Assembly: GCA_013368445.1 (NCBI GenBank)
Contig: JAACJO010000020.1
Coordinates: 124,001 to 188,000 of the forward strand
Length of the DNA: 64,000 bases
Reading direction: 5' to 3'
Origin: Leucocoprinus leucothites
Taxonomy: Eukaryota > Basidiomycota > Agaricomycetes > Agaricales > Agaricaceae
Shown here: in pieces, positions 12,585-23,572 of the stretch
Position numbering within the stretch: position 1 is the first letter of the stretch
Layout of the letters: each line of letters starts with the position of its first letter
The notes under the pieces: model-generated
Database searches by the model: none
Seen by the model: only the letters and a program-made list of their open reading frames with translations
Told to the model about the DNA's origin: nothing
Translations under genes and position numbers: made by a program

Positions 12585-15500
12585 ATGTCTGGTAAGAACA
12601 AACCCATCTCTTCTGTTCGTATCTATTCGCAAAACGTGGGATGCTCCTATGCCCTGGTTGATACCATACTCGAGTCCAAAAAGCTGGATTTCGAAATCAT
12701 CTTTCTACAGGAACCCCCATGGAACCACATTCGGAAAGCACCCTCTACAACTAACCCTGAAGGGGATGATGTCATTGGTGCCCCTATTCACCCGGAATGG
12801 CTGTGTATGGTCTGCCCTACCAAGCCCAATGATCCCCGACCCCGTACTCTGACTTATGTACACAGACGCTTACTTCGCATGAGGCCCATTCTTCGTCAAG
12901 AGTGGGTTAACCACCGCGATATACAAATCTTGGGCTTATTCAACCAGGGTAACTATATCCATCTACTTAACATATACTCGGACTCGTCTTCGTCAGTGAT
13001 CAATTTCCTTTCAACGAACTTCATCAACATCCCTAATGTTATATACATGGGAGGGGACTTCAATTGTCGATCTCCAGAATGGGACCCTTCAACCACTTAC
13101 GTCCCTATGTCAGCTATAACTCTAACGGAGTTAGCGGATAGCTTCAATCTTACAAGGTCATCACCAACCTTATTATCCCCTACTCATTTCTCTTCTATTG
13201 AAAGTCATGACGATTCGGTTATTGATCTTATTTTTTGTGCTAACAACTCCACCTCCCACATCATCGATGTCAATTCGAGACTCCCATCGGATCATGCACC
13301 CTTGATTATGGATCTTCCAATCCGCCCAGATTACATTAATTATAAAAAACGAGTACTACCGAAAGATAGCGATGAAGAGACGGCTTTCATTTCTCAAGTC
13401 TCTGAGCATCTAGCGGCCCTTAACTGTTCGGACATTCGATCCATTTCCTGTCTGAACGATATCTCTAACTCCATTTCTTGAATCTTTCATGAATCTTGGA
13501 ATACAAACTCTAAAACTGTATGGATTACTAACCGGTCAAAGGAATGGTGGAACCCCCACTGTTCTGAGACTCTTCTCATTTACAGAAGAACAAAAGATCG
13601 TAAGGACTGGCGAGCATTCAGAGCGGCTACCAGAGCCGCCAAACGCTCCTTCTTTGATACGTGCATTCATGAAATCGCATCGACTAACAAACGACCCTGG
13701 GACCTCATGGATTGGGTAAAACAGCGAAAACTTCCCGCCGTCGAAGGAATCCACCATCAAGGACGACCTTGTAATGACCTTCCGGACCTATGGAACGCAC
13801 TCCATTCTTCGTACAACTCAGCATCCGGTCGTCCGGTAAGCCCTAATATTCTAAATGAAATGAAATACCTTCCCCCCCGTTCCTGGACAAATTTTTCCGT
13901 CCTTGAACTCACCGAATCCCTCTCGTCATGTGCTAATTCTTCAGCACCCGGACCGGATCACGTCTCCTGGAAACACCTAAAGTCCATCGTCGCCCACAAT
14001 GAATGCCTCAAAAACATTCTACTTATTGCCAACGTGTGCGTACGTCTCTCTCATTGGCCGAGTCACTTCAAGGACTCGGTTTCTATCATCATTCCCAAGC
14101 CGAATAAACCGGCATATGATACACCTAAAGCGTTTCGCCCCATTGTTCTACTAAACACTTTAGGCAAATTAATCGAGAAGATGATTGCTCACCACATGCA
14201 GTTTGAAGCGGTATCCCTAGATGTTCTCCACCCCAACCAAATGGGCGGAGTTATCCAACGTTCCACTGAGGATGCAGGTGTATTCCTCACTCACATCATT
14301 CGGACCGGATGGGCTAAAGGTATGGTTACTAGTGTCTGTGCTTTTGATATCGCCCAATTTTTCCCATCCCTAAACCACGAAATCCTCACTAACATCCTGC
14401 AACGACAGGGGTTCGCCCCAGAACTAGTCAATTTCTTCTCTCACTATCTCATAGGTCGATCCACTCAGTTCATGTGGAACACTTTTCTATCTGATGCCCA
14501 TGACGCAGATGTTGGCGTGGGGCAAGGCTCCGCTCTATCACCCATTCTATCCGCGCTCTATTTAGCGCCCCTCATGTTCATGTTCGACCAACGGGCTCAC
14601 TTACAGTCTATCCCCTCTTCCCTTTTATCATTTGTTGATGATGGGCTTTGTATATCACAAGCGAAGAATTATACTGACACTATTTCTTCCCTCAAATCAG
14701 CTTACTCCATCATTAACTCCATTTGCACCGATCTCGGACTTGTCGTCGAGCACGATAAATCTGAGGTCTTCCACTTCTCCCGATGTCATAACGATTCAAA
14801 TCCCCCCCTTGATCTATCCGATGTCGGCGGCCCTCTACTCCATCCCAAACGCTTCTGGTGATACTTGGGTTTTTATTTCGACCGCCGACTTTCGTTTCAG
14901 GAACATGTTCGGTATTACTCCACCAAAGCATTATCCACAGTGAAAGCTATGAATATGCTAGGCAATTCCACCCGAGGCCTCCTCCCTCTACAAAAACGTC
15001 TTCTCTACAGATCATGCATTGTCCCTGTGGCTACATATGGTTTTCGACTCTGGTACTTTGAAGGCGCTCGTAACAAGGCGCTTCTGAAGTCTTTATCATC
15101 CATGCAAAGACGCGTGGCTCTCTGGATCACAGGTGCCTTCCACACTTCACCATCAGGAGGCGCCGAAAGCATCGCTGGACTCATTCCAATCCACCTCCAT
15201 CTTCGTAAACTAGCTAGTCGTTCGTTGTATCGAGTCTCTACTTTACCCTCTAATCATGCATTACGTTCTCTTTTATCTAAAGAATTTTCTCTTAACTCCT
15301 CCCCTCATCCCCAATCGCTTCGCCTTCTCACCCCGGCCAAAAAAGCTAAAGTCAAAGGCCCTCTTATTGATGTAGATAGTTCTCTCTCTCATCTTTCTGA
15401 ATCCTTCTCTCCATTTGCTCCTGAATCAAAGCCTGGGTTTCGTCTTATGGACATCTTTCCTGATTCTATTCACTTTCACCCCTGCAACCGCTCGGATAAA

Positions 15501-16538
15501 CACGAAATGTATAAACATGTATCATCTCTCAATTCAACTTTTTCCTCTTCTTCCTCCGATCGGAATTGTATTTCAGTTGTTACTGATGCCTCTGTTCCTC
15601 TCGTAGGTTCCCTTCAGGCGGTTTTGGCGGCACACTTATATCGCGGCGGATGACAAGTGTCCCATGCAAAACAAGCTAGCGGTCGAGCATCGTCTACTGA
15701 TGCCGAAATTCATTCCATTCGTATTGGCATCGCCAAAGCCATTTCTCTTCACTGCGACCACATTATTCTCATCACCGATTGCCTCCCAGCAGCCAAATTG
15801 GCAGTCGACCCCTCTATACATTCGAGCCAATCACATTCTATCCAGGTCTGCCGACTCCTTTCCGACTGGCTCACGGCTAAACCCTCCCAATCTATCGATT
15901 TCTGGGACATCCCTTCCAAATGGCGTTGGAAGCCCCATTTTAAAGTTCATAAAGACGTCACCTCCACACGCATACATGCCCCCCCTCAAGTAGGCGCCAC
16001 TCTCGATTTCCTGCGACGCAAAATCACCAACGACTGCCAGAAGTCCTGGGAGTCAACTTTCTGGAAGAAGAAGTACCGTGGTAGCGGTTTCCTTCTTTCA
16101 AAAAAGAATCGCAAGTTCCTCACCCCTACCTACGTAAAGGGTGGCACCTGGCTCCCCCTAGCTAATGAATCGCCATCTTTATGTGCGCGTATGTCTCGCG
16201 CTATCCTCAATCATGCTCCTATTGGAGCTTATCGCGAGAGGTTCTTCCCCCTCGAGCCCAAATCCTGTCGTTGTGGCCATCGTCTGGAAACACGACATCA
16301 CATCCTGTGTTATTGCCCCCTATATCCTTTCCGCACTCAATGGGTGCAATGCGCTTTTCCTCAGTACGAGTTCCTCGTCGAGTTCTTGAAGAAGAACCCG
16401 GCCGCTTTTGCTTTTACCAATCCCAACACGCGCTCACCGCCGCCTCAAGCTCCTGTGCCCGCCGAACCAAATGAAGGTGAACTATATTCCTTCATCTCTT
16501 CTCTTTTCTTTTCCTTTGAGACCGATCTCTGTGTATGA
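12585..16538 (+). CDS. LINE ORF2 (endonuclease-reverse transcriptase-RNase H) with three in-frame TGA codons
   Basis: A single frame of 1317 codons spans the ORF. The N-terminal APE-type endonuclease shows IIFLQEP (catalytic Glu), MGGDFNC near 13047 and SDHAP near 13287. The reverse transcriptase follows, with FRPIVLLNTLGK, AFDIAQFFPS and the catalytic FVDD at 14631-14642. RNase H residues appear as VVTDAS, STDAE and ILITDC (about 15580-15775). A Cys/His motif, CRCGHRLETRHHILCYC, ends the protein near 16270-16318. TGA codons stand at 13479, 14859 and 15651 with no frameshift and no TAA or TAG. At the first two, copies 2 and 3 have Cys (TGT or TGC). At the third, copies have TGA, TAA or CAA, pointing to an ancestral CGA. 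As written the protein is broken unless the stops are read through. The enzyme would nick the target and copy the RNA in place. Confidence 0.85.
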
Positions 16539-16679
16539 CACCTCGTTCTATAGTCTCCTTCGAGTCTTATCTATGTTGCTGGACTAATCGTGTATAGTCT
16601 CTGTCTTAAGCGGTCTCCGACCGCTTCGTGTACCCCAGCTTGCTGTAGTGTACCATCTGTTTGTAATATTTAGTTGAAA

Positions 16680-16701
16680 GCGGACTGCGATCGAGCACCG
16701 C
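16680..16701 (+). promoter_or_regulatory. Conserved 3' terminal hairpin of the LINE
   Basis: The sequence folds as GCGG, a two-base AC bulge, TGC, a six-base loop, GCA and CCGC. It lies 15-20 bases before the poly(A) and occurs at the same place in all LINE copies and in the Gag-only elements. In other LINEs such 3' stem-loops are bound by the reverse transcriptase to start copying; that role here is inference. Confidence 0.6.
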
Positions 16702-17288
16702 TATATAAATTCATTGATTTAAAAAAAAAAAAAAAAACAATTCATTTTGCTTGCCAAATGTCTTCTCTATATTCAGCTGTTCAGCTATGAGCAGCCGGAC
16801 AAACATCTAGCCGTATTGTGAGGTCCAGAATGGAGCCGAAAAAAGAATGACCTACTATTATCTCTTGGTTTTGTTCTTCAGTTATGCCTACCTTACCACG
16901 CAGGGCTGCATTCCAGGTTGGAGTATTGAGCGGCTTCTTGAACGCCACCTCCAATTGGTCTTGTGCTTTGGGATCTTTTTCTGCATCCGGTGGGTGACGA
17001 TCAACAGGGAATGTACACCTCAATGTGCCAGGTGGAAAGTTGACATCTTGATCAGGAGAAAACCTGCATCGAAGAGAATGGGGGGGGAATCTGCGCTGGA
17101 TGCAAGGATTGTTGGTTCTTGATGGGGGCATATTGCAGTGACAAGCTTGGCCTGATCTAGAGACCCGATTTAAGGCAGTTCAGTTTATTGTGTTGCATAG
17201 AGCGGGGTTAACCTACAATTACAGCACTGATTCAACTCACACAACAGGCAATATAAATTTGGGCTGTGGAACCTCAATATGCAAGGAT

Positions 17289-18176
17289 ATGCCAGTCGAC
17301 CAGAAAAAGAAAGTTGAGTATGCACTCAACGAAGGTGGGATCATCAGCGACTCCTGTTTGCAACGCCTCAGCAAAGCAGACCTCCGACAACTCTGCAGTG
17401 ACCATGATTTGAATGTCCTTCCGAGTGGAAGAAGAGAGAACATGAGGGTCGTCAAGCGAGATTATATGAAGGCCATTCAGGAGGTATGTAATAGAACAGG
17501 TGTCACTCCCAATCCCGCAACTTATTTTCGTAGCATTGTAGAAAACGGAGGTGGAATAAGCTAATACCGGAAGGCAGTTTTCCCCTTGCTATCCCGTCTG
17601 TCACTCAAGTGGTCAGCGCTACAGGGGGTCCGGACATTCACATGCACAATGAAGACATGGTATTCAGTGACTTAGTGGTCCAGGATAACCTGGAATCACA
17701 GCAGATTCGAACCGCCGCTCCTGACCTAGAAGTCGAAGTTCGGCAGCAATCTGTTGAGTCAGATATTATGTTTACAAGCATTACCCAAGCAACTACCAGG
17801 TGTGCCTTGCAAAATTGTACCCAATCATTTCATTCCCTCATGGGCCATGACTAGGATAAGTGAGCGGGATGTTGGTGCAATAAAAATCCGCTTATTCAAT
17901 GATGCGAAGGACTGGGAGTCCATAGCCGATATGGAACTGGAACTGGAAGCCTGTGGGGGCTTGAATCTCTTGTTACTCCAGGAGCACTTGGGATATCAAA
18001 TTCAGGTAAGTGCTTGTACAACCATTTGAAATTCCAGGATGCAAACTGTAAACCTATAGATCATCTCACCGCGCACCTACCGTCCATTCTATAATTATAC
18101 TCATGGGTATCTTGACGGAGATGACATAGCACTGCTTCTCCATGGCGATTATATCAGAATTGTAGCACAAAATTAA
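17289..18176 (+). CDS. SAP/HeH-like small protein, 242 aa, four exons
   Basis: Exons 17289-17483, 17534-17799, 17855-18005 and 18060-18176 splice in phase (introns 50, 55 and 54 bp) into 242 aa. Near the N-terminus the pattern SDSCLQRLSKADLRQLC, followed by SGRRENMRVVKRDYMKAI, resembles the helix-extension-helix fold of SAP/HeH/LEM domains, which bind DNA or chromatin proteins. The middle is acidic and hydrophilic; the end (HGYLDGDDIALLLHGDY) has no known motif. The ATG at 17289 was chosen as the first that leads directly into the domain; an upstream in-frame ATG exists at 17190. Its head-to-head neighbour is the LINE-split gene. The domain assignment is moderate, the gene structure strong. 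Confidence 0.7.
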
Positions 18177-18252
18177 CTGTACTCAATGTACGCCGGCAAC
18201 CAGAGCAACTAGTTATACATGACCGAGAAACATGAAATGGCGGCATAGTGTA

Positions 18253-18598
18253 TCACGAAAACACTTTGTCCTTTGACCATTTCTCAAGCTGGCTTCGAGC
18301 GAGCTTCACGTCCTTGTGACCACAAATAGTATCACGCCAGTGTTTGTACGTATGTGGTTTGCCAGAGGGCTCGCGATCGAAGATGGACTTGGTGCGGCAT
18401 TTGTACCATGTTTCATTCTGGGGCGTCCAATATAAGTTGTGCAAGCCTCCTCCTTCCCATGCTTCTAGGAGCGGGTACCATGACACTTTAGCATGTTGTT
18501 CACCGTGCCCTATGTCCTGTTCAAGTCGAACTGAAGCGGGCGTAAATTATTGACTTTACCTGTGCATTTAATATACAACCCACACAAAAATCCTCTCT
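18253..18598 (-). CDS. Short hypothetical gene, 3' exons only
   Basis: Two exons read in phase on the minus strand: about 18598-18560 and 18516-18253, with a 43-bp intron (GTAAAG...CAG). The protein end has Trp/His-rich segments (WYPLLEAWEGGGLHNLYW, KPHTYKHWRDTICGH) and stops at 18253. An acceptor-like CTGACAG before 18598 suggests earlier exons that I could not place. No family is recognised. Confidence 0.45.
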
Positions 18599-18736
18599 CT
18601 GTCAGATGTGCTCTGGACAGTCTACAAGTATTTGTGATTGATTTGTTGATGTGTGAAGTTAGAGTTGATGCAGAGGTTGCTTAGTCAGTTGTAGATCACC
18701 TGACTGGATGTTCAACTCTCCTGTGGACGCTTTCTT

Positions 18737-18804
18737 GACTCTCAGTCATTTACAGTTGTCCACAGGTGAGTACAAGACTCTCAGTCATTTACAGTTGTCC
18801 ACAG
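18737..18804. repeat. 29-bp perfect direct repeat, two copies
   Basis: A 29-bp unit beginning GACTCTCAGTCATTT and ending TTGTCCACAG is present at 18737-18765 and 18776-18804, ten bases apart. It lies in a non-coding gap and looks like a local tandem duplication. Confidence 0.85.
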
Positions 18805-20187
18805 ATTCCTGTGTGAGTTGTGAGCTCCCTGGGCGATTTCTCTGGTTTCTAGGACCTCCCACACGTCCCCTGTGCGTCACCTTCTAACAGGTTATGGGCC
18901 CCGGCCTCTAGAAGCCTCAGACAACAACTTTTGCCTCATTTCATCCTCAACTGTCTTCCTCTTCTCCTATCCGCCGTTTTCGCGTTTTCTCCTTTGTTTT
19001 CGCGTCGCTCCAGTCGCCTCCGCGCACACCCGTCGATCTCGCGTGTCTCCACGACTTCACCAAGTTTCGCTGCGTTCCGACCATTTCTCATTCCACTATC
19101 CCACTACCATTCCTAATCACTCTGCAGTGCCAGTGAGACACATGTTGATGATAGCCAATTCCAATGGTTGCAACTGGAAATCCCAGGGAATGACATTATG
19201 TTGGTCCGATCACTCAGTCGAGTATGTAATATTTCTAACCAGTAGGAAAAGGGAACTCGATTGACCAGCTGTGTCATATGAGCAGATCAGTATCATTCGG
19301 AGGTAGGGTCCAGCTCTGATCGGCTGGGTTGGAGAGAACCATATCGAAAACTCCTTGAATCCCCTCCTCTCTAGCATCTACGCACCTCTTTGTATGTTCT
19401 ATTGAGGACTCAAGGTCACTGGCTGACCTTGTATTTAACAGCTCTCTTGAACAAGCTGGAATTCGAGTATTGCTTGATCACAATCCGTTATTATAAAACC
19501 TACCAAGTCTCTGTTTGATTTTTGAAAGGCCTCTAGGCCATCTGGTTATGCAAGAGTTATCCACACTGTTAGACTATATAAGACAAGAGTGGAAACTCTT
19601 CTGAGGTGGGATATCTATAGTCTCACAACCTCATGGACAATAGGCTAACTTCTTCGTATGACTCAGATTTGCCAAGGAGACTAGACTCTTTAGAGCCACC
19701 TAATAATGGGTTCCAGCATAATTGTGGACATAGATAGATTATCTCTGTGTCATACTGTCTATGTAGACCAGCACTCCATAATCCCTATAGTTATTTATTT
19801 CCAATCAGTGGTCATGCTACCCTCATGCTTGGTCTGATAGATAAGCTATAAAGGTAGGAGGGGACATAGAATAGTAGACAGACTGACTTCTTAGTTATAC
19901 AATAGTTCAGCTCAACTCCAAATGCCCTAACCAATCAGCTCTTAGCCGCTTGGCTTGCACTATTGACTTATGTTCTTCATTTTGATATTGTTCCTTGGCT
20001 TTGGAATGTGAGTTTGAAGAACTCAAAAGAGTGCATATTTAGCTTAGCATGTCTCCTTCTCAGCTTCGTTCCTTCTGTCCTTCTGTTTGCACACCTGCCA
20101 GTGTACTCTCACACACAATATTCAGCAGTATCCTATCTTTTCTGATTACTATTGCTTTCCACTCCTGTCATTCTTGTTTCTTCAATC
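18805..20187. other. Non-coding gap
   Basis: Apart from a weak plus-strand open stretch at 18872-19264 with no protein-like features, I see no gene here. It may include the promoter of the membrane-protein gene that follows. Confidence 0.35.
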
Positions 20188-22038
20188 ATGTTGTCCCCTA
20201 GTGATGTGGTTGCCAAGAACTTTTCAACCACTAACACCCTTCGACTATTTTATGGTAAGTCATTTGGATTGCTAGCAAATTTTTCCGTATGCAACTGGAA
20301 CTGAATTTTCCGTCCAGTTGTCCCTCTCACCATCCTAGCTCATGACCATTGTATGCACCATTTGACCCGAATGTTATTGCCAAATTGACTTAGATCCATT
20401 TCCATGTTCCTTAGTCTTAAGTCTGCGACAAGAGGTACATTTTTCCCCTAATCAAGTACTTTGGAAGTTGTACCGACATGGCTTTCTGACACTTTCAGAT
20501 CAAATTAGTATGGGTATGTTCCAGACAGCTGCTCACTACTTAGCGTTGTGCTCACAACCAACAGTGCAGAGAGAAATCACTAATCTTCGCTTTGTTCATT
20601 TTAGTATGCCCTGTATGACCCTTGTGACATTCTGATTGGGAACTTATGGCTTACTAGATGCAATATCTGGGCTCCATCTTTCTCCTGTCCAGCATGATAC
20701 GTGAGCATTCTTTTCTGCAGTGCTTAATAGAAACGCTGAAGTTCACAATAGTTGTCTGCATGACACCTCAAAATGAAAGGGTAAGCAATTTATCGCTCTG
20801 TATATGAACTGTCCTCACTAGCTTTCGCAGATGTACGTTTCCACTCATGTATAACAATTGGTACAAACCATAACCGAACATTGGTTTCCTGACTGCATTG
20901 AAACTGCAGGTGTAAGTCTACTTCTCTTTTATCCGTACTCGCTCACATTATTTGGCCCCTACAGGTCAAGCAGCAATTATTCTAAGCACTACTGGGACCA
21001 ACATCCTGACGTGGTCATTGCAGTGTTTGTCAATCGCGATTTTGTCCTTAGAGCCAGTATAACTAACATCAATAACAGCAATTTTGATAGTGCGCACCTC
21101 ATCACTCCTACTCTATAGGATGGAGCATGTGATGATCGTGGTTTGGTGTCTACTTATGGGAGAAATCATCTCAATGGTGATTGTCATGGTTCTAACGTTT
21201 AATGAAGTGAGAGGTGAGTTATGAGTTATATTTCGGCTTCAGAGCACTCCAAGTTCATTATGGTCTTGATAGTCGCGAGGATGTCGTACATAGGCAACAG
21301 CTTTTGCCGCATCTACTGTGTTCCGTCATTTACTTTCTTATTATGGATACCCCCTATAACCCTGGATTGTGTTCTCTTTGGTCTCACACTTTGGGCTAAG
21401 GGAAAACTCACCATCGGATTGGACCCCCTGACGCCTATTCAACGTGAAGTTTTGAGGGAGACCCTCACCAGATCGCGCAAGCTCCTTAGTATCTTGGTTG
21501 GGGATACTCTCGGGTACTTCATTATGTATAACTCCCTCGTATTTCGCTTGAGTCTTTATAGGTCTGACAGATTACTTCACGTCCAGGTTGTTTTTCATTC
21601 ATGTCCTCAGTATGATATTTTGGTTGGTTTTATCGGTAAGTTTATCGTGTGCTACATCCTAATTTTGGATTTTCACCGCTTAGCATGATCTGTCAGGCTG
21701 AGTGGTTCATTCTCCCCCTGGCATCGTGTGCCGCTCTCACTTCCATTATTGGAACACGTGTCGTTCTTAACGTGCGCAAACACAACGAACGACAAGCTAG
21801 CCAGCACAGCAGATCTGGGCGCTCTTGGGGGGATATAGATACGAGGAGGTGGGAAGGCCTTACTAGGGGCGTCCGAGGGCAGGGTGTTGCACTCACTAGC
21901 TTTACTACTAGTAGAGAGCTGGAAGATGGAGCTTCTGGGCTGGATGAACACTTGGCTCCTGCAGCTGCAGGAGCATCTCAGCCTACTCTTAGTCCTTCAA
22001 CAACCACTCCTGCAAGTGACTCGGATGAGGACAAGTAG
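20188..22038 (+). CDS. DUF6533-like multi-spanning membrane protein
   Basis: The likely ATG is at 20188, followed by a GTAAGT donor after LRLFY. Later exons include EVHFFPNQVLWKLYRHGFLTL (about 20417-20505), which fits the core of the DUF6533 domain that opens many Agaricomycete membrane proteins. Hydrophobic helices follow: VVWCLLMGEIISMVIVMVL near 21140-21200, FLLWIPPITLDCVLFGLTLW near 21333-21400, and AEWFILPLASCAALTSIIG near 21700-21750. A long polar tail rich in Ser, Thr and Asp ends at TAG 22036. The layout matches the usual five to seven helices with a cytosolic tail. Function of the family is unknown. Several middle exons could not be placed exactly, so a decayed copy is possible. Confidence 0.6.
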
Positions 22039-23572
22039 AACTGTTAACCAGTCATTATACACGGTCTTAGGTCTTGTTTTCTCGTTTTCTATTCAAATCT
22101 TTTCTTCGGGTTTTGTATTTGCCTCCACATACACAGAGCCTGGGTCTCAGTTCTCCATAGCAACTCGTTTTAACCTCGTATCTTATGATTTTACTCTAAT
22201 TAAATTCACTCCTGGTTTTCTGCAAATAGTACTTCATCCCTGCCTAATTCTCATCAATTGACCCACAATTCCACACCTGCCCTCATTGACATCCGGCCTT
22301 CGGCTCTGGAGCTCTGCGACTGTTGGGATCAACTGTGTAAGCATTGCGTGAGCACTGCCCCAACCCATTCAAGCCTTAGACATTTACTTTTAACACCAGC
22401 AAACGTTATTCAACACCCACCTGTACATAGTAGACTTGTGTGCCGCATGGGCAAATACGGATTCGATTCAAACTTATGTGCAGTAGACATATACCACGCA
22501 CCCATCCTCTGCCCTGCACCTACCTCCAGGGTAGTGACGCGAGGAGAGGGAAGGGTTTAGTGAGCGGCGGGCCGCATCTATGCTGAGCAGGGAGTCACGC
22601 CTGTCATGGGCGGGGCGACCAGATCGCTCTCAGATGTCTGTCTGTTGAGTTACTCCATAAAACGTCCTGGCATATATTATGCCTAGATTTATTGCGGTAA
22701 TAGCTTTTGAGGAACTTCTGTAGTGATGTAATATAAATTCAGATGATGCAGAGAAGATTTGAAGTCTTTGTGCAACCTGGTCGATGGCGAGTACTGAGCG
22801 GGGATCGTACTTGTCACATGGGCGATCAGCCATCTCGTGGGCAGCTGAGCGGGTGGTGGCAAACTTTGTATCTTCACTCACCTGTGTCCCCCGTCGCTCG
22901 GAAATGCTGGGCTACATCAGAATGCGCAACAATTAATTGCGGGCCTCATCTTGTTCGGGTGTCCATCAGAGGTAGCACATCGATAGCTGCATTGACAGCT
23001 CGAGAAATACTCATCTAGCTCACATTGTTGCACATAATAAGCCACAAAGGGATGTTACGCAGTGTACGCCCTTCTTTGGGGTTAAAATATTTCCAGGCCT
23101 ACAAAACGCCTGGAATACTTAGAGGACTGTAGATGTTAACAAATATTGTATTTATGTCCCAGTGCTTGAAATTTTCTTGCTGCCCTTACTGGGGTGAATT
23201 CTTGTTCATGTTAACGGATGACCTGAGCCTTCCCACTTTGGTATATTGTGGGACTGATCTGAATATAGGAATTTGATGGAGCAGGTGGGAGCAGGTGGGA
23301 GCACTCCGGTAGCCGTATCGGACTCCTTGGCTCAACTGAATCACTGGTATGTATGTTCCGGACCCTGGGAGTCCTGGGACATCGACACAACGCACTAGTG
23401 GATCACATTAGCGCACTGGTACGCAACTGTCACGTCATGCTTGGCCGGCTCGTTCAAGACAGCTGTTTGTCGGATGTCACACGGGTTGCCAATGTGTACC
23501 CTCAGGCCAAGTCCTGCTCCTTTCACTAGCATTCACACACGCCGCCCCTTTTTTGGCCATCTCTTAGTGATT
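22039..23572. other. Non-coding gap
   Basis: No coding exon is convincing here. A small 10-bp duplication (GAGCAGGTGG twice) lies near 23279-23300. The stretch just before 23573 probably contains the promoter of the JmjC-like gene. Confidence 0.35.

Larger units (their letters stand above)
9764..16737 (+). mobile_element. Full-length LINE (non-LTR retrotransposon), copy 1
   Basis: The element is 6974 bp from the TSD to the end of a 17-nt poly(A). It begins with CATCC and a short 5' UTR, carries ORF1 (Gag) and ORF2 (endonuclease, reverse transcriptase, RNase H, terminal Cys/His motif), and ends in a hairpin (16680-16701), TATATAAATTCATTGATTT and the A-tail. It keeps its CpG sites, unlike copies 2 to 5. 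An APE-type endonuclease with a downstream RNase H fits LINEs of the Tad1/I type found in fungi; the clade assignment is inference. ORF1 is intact; ORF2 is continuous in one frame except for three TGA codons. Confidence 0.95.
9516..17131 (-). pseudogene. Host gene split by the LINE at 9.76-16.74 kb
   Basis: When the LINE and one TSD copy are removed, the minus strand reads as a spliced gene. Its parts are a segment ending at 16856, a 49-bp intron, a 93-nt exon (16806-16738 continued by 9750-9727), a 67-bp intron, and a final exon 9659-9516 ending in TGA. The split exon encodes 31 residues (MFVRLLIAEQLN...VNCICAE) and the next begins MCHEHPVLSCYEDNW, so this end is Cys-rich; it closes with a Lys-rich stretch (KVQRKQKKAKKVN). 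The segment upstream of 16856 reads as Pro/Arg/Asp-rich protein to about 17131 and may have further exons. The family is not recognised. The insertion is opposite in orientation and falls inside the coding exon, so the gene is very likely inactivated unless an alternative end is used. Confidence 0.65.

Noticed and set aside
13479..13481. Selenocysteine at TGA codons that replace Cys in ORF2
   Set aside because: Most fungi lack the selenocysteine machinery, no SECIS-like element was seen, and the third TGA replaces a probable Arg codon. Kept only as an unexplained pattern.
22630..23018. Short open frames on both strands near 22.7 kb
   Set aside because: No splice-consistent neighbours or protein-like pattern were found.
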